This document shows, piece by piece, positions 18,181 to 26,596 of a DNA stretch of 64,000 nucleotides. The translations under genes and the position numbers were made by a program. Positions within the stretch are counted from its first letter, which is position 1. Every line of letters begins with the position of its first letter. Origin of the DNA: Hyphomonas adhaerens MHS-3 (GTDB lineage Bacteria; Pseudomonadota; Alphaproteobacteria; Caulobacterales; Hyphomonadaceae); contig NZ_ARYH01000001.1 of the NCBI RefSeq assembly GCF_000685235.1, forward strand, positions 1,674,001-1,738,000, written 5' to 3'. The notes under the pieces were generated by a model that ran no database searches, was not told the DNA's origin, and was given only the letters and a program-made list of their open reading frames with translations.

Positions 18181-20568
18181 CTATCTCATGCTGAGGCCAA
18201 TGCGCCGTCCCGCAGACAGGTAGTTTGCGGCGGCGACGATGGCGTCTGCGTCGATCATGAAGTGGCGGTAGAGATCGCCAATCGTCCCGGTCTGGCCGAA
18301 GTGTTCGACGCCAAGCGGTGCCGTCTGGTGTCCCATGACAGAGCCGATCCAGGCAAGCGTGGCGGGATGACCGTCCGTCACGGTGATCAGCGTTGCATCA
18401 CGCGGAACATCCGCCATCAGACGTTCGATCTGGCTGGTCGCCTCCTGGTGGCCGCGGGCGCGGGCCCGGCGGGCCGCGGTCCAGCCTGAGTTCAGCCGGT
18501 CAGCCGAGGTGATGGCCAGCACGCCGATGTCGCGGCGGTCATTGCCGATCCGGCCTGCCGCTTCGATCGCTTCCGGGGCGACACAGCCCTGATAGGCGAT
18601 GACGACTTCGCAGTTCGGGCCCGGCTCGCGCAGCCAGTAGCCGCCATCGACCACGCCGCGCCGGAAGTCGGCATCGTCGCGCGCCTTGACGCCCAACTGT
18701 TCCAGCGGCCGCGTGGTCAGGCGCAGATAGACCGAGCCGCCGGTCTCGTCGCGCAGCCAGGTGCGCTCGTCCGGGTCGTTCTCGCCGCTGCGCTGCAAAT
18801 AGTCGAAACTCCAGTCCATGATGATGGACAGCTCGTCGAGATAGGCCGGCTCGAAGCTGACAAGGCCATCCTGGCTCATCCCGATCAGCTGCGCGCCGAT
18901 GGACTGGTGGGCGCCGCCTTCAGGGGCGAGCGTCACGCCGGACGGCGTCCCCACGATCATGAAGCGCGCGTCCTGGTAACAGGCATAGTTCAGCGCATCG
19001 AGGCCGCGGGCGACGAACGGATCATACACCGTGCCGATGGGGATCAGGCGTTCGCCGAACAGGGAATGGGACAGGCCTGCCGCGCCGAGCAACAGGAACA
19101 GGTTCATCTCCGCAATGCCGAGCTCGATATGCTGACCGGCTGGGGAGAACTGCCATTTCTGCGTCGAGGGGATGCGCTGCTGGCGGAACGTGTCTTCCTT
19201 TTCCGTCCGGGCAAAGAGGGAACGGCGGTTCACCCAGGGGCCGAGATTGGTGGACGAGGTAACGTCCGGGGAGGCCGTCAGGATCCGGTCCGCGATCTCG
19301 CTGTCGCCCTTGGCCAGCGCATCGAGGATCTTTCCAAAGCCGGCCTGCGTGGAGAGCGAGCGGTCGTCCAGGAAGACCGGGCCGGGGCTTTCTACTTTCG
19401 GCGCGGTGAAGCGGCGCGGACCCGCCTCGAAGAAAGGCACTTTGCCGAGGAAGGCGTTCATCCCGTCCTTGTCTTCGACGGTCGCCAGTGTCTCCCATTC
19501 CTCACCTTCCGGCACGCCCATATGCTGCTGGAAGTCCGCCATCTGGGCCGGGTTCATCAGGCCGGCATGATTGTCCTTGTGGCCCGCCAGCGGCGTGCCC
19601 CAGCCCTTGATCGTGTAGGCGAGGAACACCGTTGGCCGGTCGTCTGTGATGCTGTCGAACGCCTCCGTCAGCGTTTCGAGGCATTGGCCGCCCAGATTGT
19701 TCATCAGGGCACTCAGCTGCTCGTCGCTGCGTTTCGAGAGCAGGGCAGTGACATCGCCCTGGTCGCCGAGGTCATCCATCAGGCGCCCCCGCCACGCGGC
19801 GCCGCCCTGATAGGTCAGCGCTGAGTAATCCGCATTCGGACAGGACTGGATCCAGCGTTTCAGCGCCTCGCCGCCCGGTTCCTCGAACGCGGCCCGCTGC
19901 AGGGCGCCATGGCGCAACACGACGACGCGCCAGCCGAAGGCCTTGAAGATCGACTCGATCTTTTCCCACAGGCCTTCATGGACCACGCCGTCGAGGCTCT
20001 GGCGGTTATAGTCGATAATCCACCAGGTGTTGCGCAGCTCGTGCTTCCAGCCTTCCTGCAGGCATTCATAGACATTGCCTTCGTCCAGCTCCGCGTCGCC
20101 CACCAGTGCCATCATCCGGCCGAGCGGGCGGTCTGCAGCCCAGTCCTTTGCGGCGAGATAGTCCTGCACAACGGATGCAAAAGCGGTCTCCGCCACGCCA
20201 AGGCCGACCGACCCGGTGGAGAAGTCCACATCATCCACATCCTTCGTGCGGCTCGGATAGGATTGTGCGCCGCCATAGCCGCGGAAGCCTTTCAGCTTCT
20301 CCAGGCTCTGATTGCCCATCATGTATTGCATGGCGTGGAACACCGGCGAGGCGTGCGGCTTCACGGCCACGCGATCTTCCGGGCGCAGCGTGTGGAAATA
20401 CAGCGCCGTCATGATCGACACCATCGAGGCGCAGGAGGCCTGGTGCCCGCCCACTTTCACATCGCCTTCGCCCTTGGGGCGCAGGTGATTGGCATTGTGC
20501 ACCATCCAGGCGGACAGCCAGAGCAGACGTTGTTCCAGGATTTTCAGATGGTCCAGCTCACGCGGCAT
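18181..20568 (-). CDS. AceE-like 2-oxoacid dehydrogenase E1 / transketolase-family enzyme (MdeB-like)
   Basis: 795 residues, a single-chain ThDP enzyme. The ThDP motif runs GDAELDEG (147-154) to ITN-like IIDYNRQSLDG (N188), matching homodimeric pyruvate dehydrogenase E1 rather than transketolase or DXS. Other marks: GDVKVGGHQASCASMVSIMTALYFHTL, HASPVFHAMQYMMGN, and a Pyr-domain with FSPAGQHIELGIAEMNLFLLLGAAGLS. It is ~90 residues shorter than E. coli AceE (887). The E2-binding N-terminus appears reduced. The divergent Lrp/AsnC neighbour recalls mdeB (2-oxobutyrate E1) with MdeR in Pseudomonas putida; that functional link is inference. Annotated in some genomes simply as transketolase. Confidence 0.8.
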   Translation of the reverse strand: MPRELDHLKILEQRLLWLSAWMVHNANHLRPKGEGDVKVGGHQASCASMVSIMTALYFHTLRPEDRVAVKPHASPVFHAMQYMMGNQSLEKLKGFRGYGGAQSYPSRTKDVDDVDFSTGSVGLGVAETAFASVVQDYLAAKDWAADRPLGRMMALVGDAELDEGNVYECLQEGWKHELRNTWWIIDYNRQSLDGVVHEGLWEKIESIFKAFGWRVVVLRHGALQRAAFEEPGGEALKRWIQSCPNADYSALTYQGGAAWRGRLMDDLGDQGDVTALLSKRSDEQLSALMNNLGGQCLETLTEAFDSITDDRPTVFLAYTIKGWGTPLAGHKDNHAGLMNPAQMADFQQHMGVPEGEEWETLATVEDKDGMNAFLGKVPFFEAGPRRFTAPKVESPGPVFLDDRSLSTQAGFGKILDALAKGDSEIADRILTASPDVTSSTNLGPWVNRRSLFARTEKEDTFRQQRIPSTQKWQFSPAGQHIELGIAEMNLFLLLGAAGLSHSLFGERLIPIGTVYDPFVARGLDALNYACYQDARFMIVGTPSGVTLAPEGGAHQSIGAQLIGMSQDGLVSFEPAYLDELSIIMDWSFDYLQRSGENDPDERTWLRDETGGSVYLRLTTRPLEQLGVKARDDADFRRGVVDGGYWLREPGPNCEVVIAYQGCVAPEAIEAAGRIGNDRRDIGVLAITSADRLNSGWTAARRARARGHQEATSQIERLMADVPRDATLITVTDGHPATLAWIGSVMGHQTAPLGVEHFGQTGTIGDLYRHFMIDADAIVAAANYLSAGRRIGLSMR

Positions 20569-20663
20569 TGCCTGCTCCCTGCGATGATTTTTGTCACAGG
20601 TTACCGGATGGGATGGCCCTGCCTGCTGCCGCCGATAATACCATCGGTGCTTCAGGAAATCCC

Positions 20664-20679
20664 GCCAATTAGGATTGGC
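20664..20679. promoter_or_regulatory. Palindrome between the E1-like gene and the Lrp gene
   Basis: GCCAAT-tagg-ATTGGC has perfect 6-bp arms. It lies 95 bp upstream of the E1-like start and 54 bp upstream of the Lrp start in the 164-bp divergent region, where an autoregulating Lrp/AsnC protein would bind. The motif has AT-rich flanking half-sites as Lrp sites often do. Confidence 0.45.
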
Positions 20680-20732
20680 ATTCAGCGAAAAACTTGTCTA
20701 TTTCCCTACCATATTCTGGATTTGAGGTGAAA

Positions 20733-21239
20733 ATGACTGCGTTGGACAAAATCGACATCCGAATTCTGGACTCGCTGACAGAGCATGGGCGGATCAGCAT
20801 TTCCGAGCTTTCGGCGGTGATCGGCCTGTCGCAAACGCCCACGGTGAACCGGATCCGGAAACTGGAAGAGACCGGCGTGATCAAAGGGTATCAGGCGCAT
20901 TTGTCCGAGGCGCTGCTGGGCGGGGCGATTTCCGTCTTCATCTGGGTTTCCCTGGTCGATCAGAACAGCAAAACCCTGATTTCATTTGAAGAGGTCATGG
21001 AGCAGTCGCCGGAGGTCATGGATTGTTACCTCATGACCGGAGATGCCGATTATCTTCTGCGCGTTGCCGTAGACGGACTTGAGGAGTTCGAGCGGTTTCT
21101 GACGGAACGGCTGGCCGGCTTGTCAGAAGTGACGCGGATCCGGTCCAGCGTTGCCCTGCGTCCGGTCGTTCAGAAACGCCGGCCGCCCGAACTCTCAAGG
21201 CAGGTGCAGTCAAATCCGCTCAAACAGCGAAGCCAATGA
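20733..21239 (+). CDS. Lrp/AsnC-family transcriptional regulator
   Basis: 168 residues from ATG 20733, with GAGGTG upstream. N-terminal HTH: LDKIDIRILDSLTEHGRISISELSAVIGLSQTPTVNRIRKLEETGVIKGYQAHLS. C-terminal RAM (ligand and oligomerisation) domain: SVFIWVSLVDQNSKTLISFEEVMEQSPEVMDCYLMTGDADYLLRVAVDGLEEFERFL, TRIRSSVALRPV. The C-terminal ~20 residues after VALRPVVQKRRPP are extra. Divergent to the E1-like gene, so probably its regulator, sensing an amino acid or 2-oxoacid. Confidence 0.93.
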   Translation: MTALDKIDIRILDSLTEHGRISISELSAVIGLSQTPTVNRIRKLEETGVIKGYQAHLSEALLGGAISVFIWVSLVDQNSKTLISFEEVMEQSPEVMDCYLMTGDADYLLRVAVDGLEEFERFLTERLAGLSEVTRIRSSVALRPVVQKRRPPELSRQVQSNPLKQRSQ

Positions 21240-21250
21240 GCGGACCCGGC

Positions 21251-22087
21251 CTACATCGCCGTGTCACGTAGCTCCGACAGTTCCGGATAGTCCGGATCGC
21301 GCTTTTCCATCCGGGCCTTGAAGGCCTCGGCCATGTGCGGCGGCGGGAACATCGCGGCGTTCCAGACGCCGATATAGTCCAGCGTGTCGGCGGTGTTGTG
21401 ATCGCGGCCGTAATTGATCAGCACCTTGCAGCCGGTGACGGCCAGCGGGCTGTTGGCGGCGATCTCGCGGGCGACGCCCATCACGGCGTCCATCATCTCT
21501 TCGTGCGTGTCGAACACGTCGTTGACGAGGCCGATCTCTTTCGCCTTGGCGGCAGGCAGGCGCATGCCGGTATAGGCCATCTGCTTGGCCCAGCCTTCGG
21601 GGATGTAGCGTTGCAGGCGCGGGAAAGTGCCGACATCGGCGGTCATGGCGATATTGGTTTCCATGATGGAGAAGAAGGCGTCCTTGGTGCACCAGCGGAT
21701 GTCCCCGGCGGAGATCATGTCCACCGCCCCGCCAATCACGCCGCCATGCAGGGCGAACAGGACGGGCATGCGCGCCTCTTCCATGCAGCTGAAGCTGTGC
21801 TGGATATGCTTGATGTTCGAGCGCAGGGCTTCGGCCATGATGTAGCGGTCATGCTTGGGCGCATCGCGGTCGCCGGTGAAAACGGTCGTGTCCATGCCGC
21901 CGGAGAAATGCTTGCCGGTGGACGAGATCACGATCACCCGGGCGCGGGCATTGTTGTCGATGTCGTGGATGATTTCCGGCAGTTCGTTCCAGAACGCCTT
22001 GTTCATTGTGTTCAGCGCCTCGGGCCGGTTCATCCGGATGTGGGCGATCTTGTCTTCGATGGTGACTTCAAAGCACTCGTAAGCCAT
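21251..22087 (-). CDS. Crotonase family, delta3,5-delta2,4-dienoyl-CoA isomerase-like
   Basis: 278 residues. Crotonase fold: oxyanion-hole loops GKHFSGGMD and ALHGGVIGGAVDMISAGDIRWC. The acidic triad of rat dienoyl-CoA isomerase (Asp176, Glu196, Asp204) aligns with Asp123, Glu143 and Asp151 here (GGAVDM; SIMETNIAMTADVGTFPRL), matching ECH1 better than hydratases, which keep two Glu. Such enzymes shift double bonds in beta-oxidation of odd-position unsaturated fatty acids. GGAGGAACG precedes ATG. Convergent with the Lrp gene (11-bp gap) and 79 bp downstream of gpsA. Confidence 0.82.
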   Translation of the reverse strand: MAYECFEVTIEDKIAHIRMNRPEALNTMNKAFWNELPEIIHDIDNNARARVIVISSTGKHFSGGMDTTVFTGDRDAPKHDRYIMAEALRSNIKHIQHSFSCMEEARMPVLFALHGGVIGGAVDMISAGDIRWCTKDAFFSIMETNIAMTADVGTFPRLQRYIPEGWAKQMAYTGMRLPAAKAKEIGLVNDVFDTHEEMMDAVMGVAREIAANSPLAVTGCKVLINYGRDHNTADTLDYIGVWNAAMFPPPHMAEAFKARMEKRDPDYPELSELRDTAM

Positions 22088-22166
22088 GCGTTCCTCCTGA
22101 GTTTGGAAGAACTGTAGCAGCCGGCCCCGGCACTGCCAGAGGTGACGGAAGGTCAGGCCGTAAAGC

Positions 22167-23177
22167 TCAGGCGGTGACGGCTTCGGCCCGGTTCGGCCGC
22201 ATCAGCAGGCGGACAATGGCCTCATCGACACTGATCTCGCCTTCGATCACGGCGGCGACCGCATCGCAGATCGGCATTTCCACGCCGTGTTCTGCGGCCA
22301 GTTTCCGCAGGACAGGGGCTGTCGCCACGCCTTCGGTCACGGCGTTGCGCGCGTCCAGAATGCTTTGCAGCGACTCACCTTTGCCAAGCGCCATGCCGCA
22401 ACTCATGTTGCGGCTGGTTTCCGAGGAGCAGGTCAGAACGAGGTCGCCGAGGCCGGACAGGCCCGCCAGGGTTTCCCGCTCTGCGCCGAGCTTCAGGGCC
22501 AGCCGGGTCATCTCCGCGCTGCCACGGGCAATCAGGGCGGCATGGGCCGAGCGGCCGAGCCCCTTGCCGAGGGCGATGCCGCAGGCGATGGCCAGTACGT
22601 TCTTCACCGCGCCGCCGATTTCGGCGCCCAGCAGGTCATGCGCGAGATAAGGCCGGAAGGTCGGGGTCGAGATGGCGGCGATCAATTCGGTGCCGAGGGC
22701 CTCGTCCTCGATGGCGAAGGTGACGGCCGTCGGCAGGCCCCGGGCGACATCAATGGCGAAGCTCGGGCCGGACATGACGGCCGGTACGGCGTCCGGCAGC
22801 TCGTCCTTCAGCACCTGCGTCATGAACTCGCCGGTCGCCAGCTCGATCCCCTTGGAACAGAGCACGACCGGCGTGCCGGGCTTCAGCGTGCCTTTCAGCG
22901 CCTTCAGCGTGGCGCGGGTGTGCTGGGCCGGGGCGACGGCAAACACCGCGTCCATGCCGGCAAGGTCCGCCAGGTCACTGGTCGCTTTCAGGGCCGGTTT
23001 CAGCGCGACGCCGGACAGAAAGGCGGTGTTCTCGTGCGCGGTGTTGATCGCCTCGGCGACGTCCGGCTCACGGCACCAGATCAGCACATCCTGGCCCTCA
23101 CGGGTCAGCATTTGTGCGATGGCGGTGCCCCAGGCCCCGCCGCCAATCACGCCGAACTTCTTGAAATGCGTTGTCAT
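22167..23177 (-). CDS. gpsA: Glycerol-3-phosphate dehydrogenase [NAD(P)+]
   Basis: 336 residues. Makes sn-glycerol-3-phosphate from DHAP for phospholipid synthesis. Rossmann loop [63 protein letters not shown], and catalytic Lys in [25 protein letters not shown]-terminal [19 protein letters not shown], all typical. Chain length is normal. It is transcribed together in direction with the thiolase-like gene 57 bp upstream and the crotonase downstream. Confidence 0.97.
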   Translation of the reverse strand: MTTHFKKFGVIGGGAWGTAIAQMLTREGQDVLIWCREPDVAEAINTAHENTAFLSGVALKPALKATSDLADLAGMDAVFAVAPAQHTRATLKALKGTLKPGTPVVLCSKGIELATGEFMTQVLKDELPDAVPAVMSGPSFAIDVARGLPTAVTFAIEDEALGTELIAAISTPTFRPYLAHDLLGAEIGGAVKNVLAIACGIALGKGLGRSAHAALIARGSAEMTRLALKLGAERETLAGLSGLGDLVLTCSSETSRNMSCGMALGKGESLQSILDARNAVTEGVATAPVLRKLAAEHGVEMPICDAVAAVIEGEISVDEAIVRLLMRPNRAEAVTA

Positions 23178-23234
23178 GCCCGGAATTTGGGCGAAACCGT
23201 CATTCTGGGCAAGCCGCGGAAGTCACTGATGCGA

Positions 23235-24749
23235 TCAGGCGAAGTCGAATGTGCCGGTTTCGCCTTCCACCATGATCTTCACGCTGCGGCCGACGGGGCT
23301 TGCATCCTCGCGCAGCACGGCGAGGGCCGCCGGGCTGGCATTGGCGAGGGCGCGGCGGCCATCCGGCAGGCGGGCGAAGATGATGCCCTTGTTCGGGCCT
23401 TCCTTGCCATGCGTGACCGTGAAGGTTTCGAGCTTGGCGACGCAGTCTTCTGAACACACATCAATTTCTTCGGCCGGGCGGGCATAGCGGGCGACGGGCG
23501 TGAACTCTGCCGGCCGGGCGGTCGAGTAGACGCCGACGGCTTCCTTGGTCATCCAGCCGCCATTGGCGAGGACGAGGCCGAAGGCCCCGGCATCGCCGCG
23601 CAGCTTTGCAACCATCTCCGCAATTCCGTGCAGGGAGTAATTGTTGCCCGGGCCACCGAAGAAGGGCAGGCCGCCGGTCAGCGTCAGCGGGCGCTTGTCG
23701 GTTTTCCAGTCGACGCCCAATGCCTGGGTCGACGAGAACACCGCGCAGGGGAAACAGGAATAGAGATCGAAATGCGCCATGTCGGCGGCCGTCTTGCCGG
23801 ACTGGTCCAGCGCGCGGGAGATCGCGGCTTCCATGGCGAATGAGCCATCGAGCCGGGGGCGGACGGAGATGAAGTCATCCGAGCCTTCGCCCGCGCCGTG
23901 CAGGTAGACGCGCTTGCCTTCTGCAATGCCAAGCTCGTCGGCCTTGGACGAGCTCATCACGATGGCGGCGGCGCCCTGGTTTACAGCGTCTTGCGCAATG
24001 AACCATTTCAGGAACGGATCGGCATATTCGTAGTTCGCCTTGGACGGCGTCGACAGGAATTCGACGGAACGTTCCACCGGGAACTGGGAGTAGGGGTTCT
24101 TGGCGGCGACGGCCGTGAAGGGCTGGAACAGTTCTGCCATGGCTTTGCGATGCTCGCTGCGCGAGCGGCCTTCGCGGCCTGCGATGGCGTTTTCGAACAT
24201 GGCGTAGAAATAGGCCGGGGCGACGATGCCGTGCTTGATCTCTTCGCGGCTCAGCATCATCGGGCCGGTGCCGCGATCTTCATACTCGGCGTCCGCCTCG
24301 TCCGCCCAGTTGATCTCCACGCCATTGCGGCGCGCGCCCTTGGAGGCGCGGTTGGCCTCAGAGCCGGAAATCAGCGCGCACTCGATTTCGCCTTCGAAGA
24401 CTTTCGCGGCCATTTCATTGACGAGGGCCTGCGGGCTCTGACCGCCGACGGTTTCGTAGATCAGATTGGCGGGCGCCGCGCCGATGTCACGCGCCAGCGT
24501 GCCGGGCAGGTTCGTATTGTGCCCGTGCGGGTGAGGGGCGCCGCGCACCGAATCCTCGAAGATGCGAACCACGGCGAGCGTGTCGATCGCGCCCGCGATG
24601 CCCGCCGCGCCAGTGTCGTCCAGCGCCGCCTTGGACGCGTCCACCATCAGCGACAGCGGGGAAGGTGCCCCGGCTGGCCCGGCTGTGCCGTCCCACTGGC
24701 TGAGGCTTTGCCCCACGCCGACAAGAACAGGAAGATCCCCTTTGGCCAT
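23235..24749 (-). CDS. Thiolase-like protein type 1 (acetyl-CoA acetyltransferase family)
   Basis: 504 residues. Thiolase superfamily with the ~90-residue C-terminal extra domain of the TLP1 group (FTVTHGKEGPNKGIIFARLPDGRRALA). N-terminal LPVLVGVGQSLSQWDG, the CxS-loop position reads ETVGGQSPQALVNEMA, the HxxF-like loop LYSCFPCAVFSSTQALG, and the last loop VLANGGWMTKEAVGVYST. The nucleophilic Cys expected in the CxS loop is replaced (GGQS), so normal Claisen chemistry is doubtful; it may bind or hydrolyse acyl-CoA. 107 bp separate it from the monooxygenase gene upstream. Confidence 0.82.
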   Translation of the reverse strand: MAKGDLPVLVGVGQSLSQWDGTAGPAGAPSPLSLMVDASKAALDDTGAAGIAGAIDTLAVVRIFEDSVRGAPHPHGHNTNLPGTLARDIGAAPANLIYETVGGQSPQALVNEMAAKVFEGEIECALISGSEANRASKGARRNGVEINWADEADAEYEDRGTGPMMLSREEIKHGIVAPAYFYAMFENAIAGREGRSRSEHRKAMAELFQPFTAVAAKNPYSQFPVERSVEFLSTPSKANYEYADPFLKWFIAQDAVNQGAAAIVMSSSKADELGIAEGKRVYLHGAGEGSDDFISVRPRLDGSFAMEAAISRALDQSGKTAADMAHFDLYSCFPCAVFSSTQALGVDWKTDKRPLTLTGGLPFFGGPGNNYSLHGIAEMVAKLRGDAGAFGLVLANGGWMTKEAVGVYSTARPAEFTPVARYARPAEEIDVCSEDCVAKLETFTVTHGKEGPNKGIIFARLPDGRRALANASPAALAVLREDASPVGRSVKIMVEGETGTFDFA

Positions 24750-24771
24750 CGTTCGCTCCCGAATATCATTA

Positions 24772-24803
24772 TGCCTGATCCCTGCTTATCGCGGGATCGG
24801 GCA
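24772..24803. other. Stem-loop between the monooxygenase and thiolase-like genes
   Basis: Arms TGCCTGATCCC (24772-24782) and GGGATCGGGCA (24793-24803) pair over 11 bp with one G-U, around a 10-nt loop. No T-run follows on either strand, so it is not a standard intrinsic terminator; a Rho-assisted end or an RNA-processing site of the monooxygenase transcript is possible. Confidence 0.5.
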
Positions 24804-24856
24804 GGATTCGAGACGGGACGCCGGGGAAACCCCTTAGGTCAATCCGGGCGCCGGTT

Positions 24857-26512
24857 TCAGGAGGCTTCCGCCGGCGCGCGTGACAGTGTGAATCCCTTGT
24901 AGCCGTTCGCTGCCACCTCATCGCAGACTTCGCGATAGACGCCGACGCCGCCCACATAGGGCATGAACACGCGCGGCTTGCCGGGAACATTGGCGCCGAG
25001 ATACCAGGAATTGGCCTGGGGGTAGAGCGTGGTGTCGGCGATCTCGTTGACATGCGCCACCCATTCGGCCTCGGCCTCCGGGGTTGCCTCGACCACGGTC
25101 AGCTGGCGTTCGCCCATGTCGTGGATGCAGTCGGCAATCCAGTCCACATGCTGTTCGATGGAGACGATCATGTTGGACAGGACTGACGGGCTGCCAGGCC
25201 CGGTGATCATGAACATGTTCGGGAAGCCGGACACGGTGAGGCCCAGATAGGTGAGCGGGCCAGCCGCCCATTTGTCTTTCAGTTTCAGGCCGTCCCGCCC
25301 GCGAATGTCGATCCGGTCGAGGGCGCCGGTCATCGCGTCGAAGCCGATGGCGTAGATCAGCGTATCGAATTCATAGTCGCGCTCGCTGGTGCGCAGGCCG
25401 GTTTCGGTGATCGTCTCGATCGGTGTCTCGTTGAGGTCGATCAGGTGGACATTGTCCTGATTGTAGACCTCGAAATAGCCCGTATCGACGACCAGGCGCT
25501 TCGTGCCGAAGGGGTAGGTCTTCGGGATCAGCAGGTCTGCCGTGTGCGGATCCTTGACGATGCCGCGGATCTTGCCGGCAACGAAATCTGCCAGCAGCTT
25601 GTTGGCCGCCGGATCGACGCCCGTATCGGCATAAGGCGCGCCGACGCAGAAGCCGCCCTTCGCCCAGCGGCGCTCGAATTCGCGCTGGCGGTCCTCTTCC
25701 GATTGCTCCAGGGCCAGGTCTTCGCCCGCTTCCAGCGCCACGATCCCGATGCCGGATTCCCTCTGCTGCTGGCGGTAGTCTTCCCGGTTGGCCAGCCAGT
25801 CTTCCCGCACCGACGGATCCAGCGGGCGGTTGTGCGCCGGTACGCTGTAGTTCGGTGTGCGCTGGAAGACGTAGAGCTCTTCGACCTGAGGCGCGATGGT
25901 TGTGATCGTCTGGATGCCGGACGAGCCGGTGCCGATGATGCCGACCCGCTTGCCTGTGAGATCGGTGTCATCGGGCCAGGTGGCCGTGCTCAGCGTCTCG
26001 CCCTTGAAATTTCCGGCGCCCGGAATGTCCGGTGTTTTCGCAGCCGAGAGACAGCCCGTCGCCATGACACAGTATCGTGCCTCGATGGTCTCGCCCTGGT
26101 CCGTCATGATCCGCCATAGTCCGGACTGGTCATCGTATCGTGCGGACTCAACACGCGTATTGAAGCTGATATCGCGGCGCAGGTCGAACCGGTCTGCGAT
26201 GTGATTGGCATAGTCCAGAAGCTCGCCCTGCGGCGCATAACGCTCGGTCCACTGCCATTCTTCTTCCAGGTCTTTCGAGAAGGAGAAGGAGTACTCCTGG
26301 CTCTCGATGTCCACGCGCGCGCCGGGATACCGGTTCCAGAACCAGGTCCCCCCGACGTCGCTGCCCGCCTCGAAGACGTGCGCGTTCAGTCCCATGCCGC
26401 GCAGCCTGTGCAGCATGTACATGCCGGCAAAGCCTGCGCCGACGATCACGGCATCGTATTTCGTTGTTTTTGCAGGTGCTTTTCCTGCATCGGTCCCTTT
26501 GGAATCCGACAT
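24857..26512 (-). CDS. Baeyer-Villiger-type flavin monooxygenase
   Basis: 551 residues. FAD and NADPH enzyme of the cyclohexanone/steroid monooxygenase type. FAD loop VGAGFAGMYML (25-30 core), the second BVMO signature GGTWFWNRYPGARVDIES (54-71), and NADPH loop GIIGTGSSGIQT (191-202) are intact. The classical fingerprint F-x-G-x3-H-x3-W-P is present as FKGETLSTATWP (169-180) but Ser175 takes the place of the His. The C-terminus (NSWYLGANVPGKPRVFMPYVGG) is typical. Probably oxygenates a ketone to an ester, or acts as an FMO if the missing His matters. Confidence 0.88.
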   Translation of the reverse strand: MSDSKGTDAGKAPAKTTKYDAVIVGAGFAGMYMLHRLRGMGLNAHVFEAGSDVGGTWFWNRYPGARVDIESQEYSFSFSKDLEEEWQWTERYAPQGELLDYANHIADRFDLRRDISFNTRVESARYDDQSGLWRIMTDQGETIEARYCVMATGCLSAAKTPDIPGAGNFKGETLSTATWPDDTDLTGKRVGIIGTGSSGIQTITTIAPQVEELYVFQRTPNYSVPAHNRPLDPSVREDWLANREDYRQQQRESGIGIVALEAGEDLALEQSEEDRQREFERRWAKGGFCVGAPYADTGVDPAANKLLADFVAGKIRGIVKDPHTADLLIPKTYPFGTKRLVVDTGYFEVYNQDNVHLIDLNETPIETITETGLRTSERDYEFDTLIYAIGFDAMTGALDRIDIRGRDGLKLKDKWAAGPLTYLGLTVSGFPNMFMITGPGSPSVLSNMIVSIEQHVDWIADCIHDMGERQLTVVEATPEAEAEWVAHVNEIADTTLYPQANSWYLGANVPGKPRVFMPYVGGVGVYREVCDEVAANGYKGFTLSRAPAEAS

Positions 26513-26596
26513 GTTTTTTCCTCCCGCTGCAGTACAGCAAGACGGAATTTATCACACGATTCAGTTTTGGGAGCCTGTCACGCTGGGGCAGCCTGT

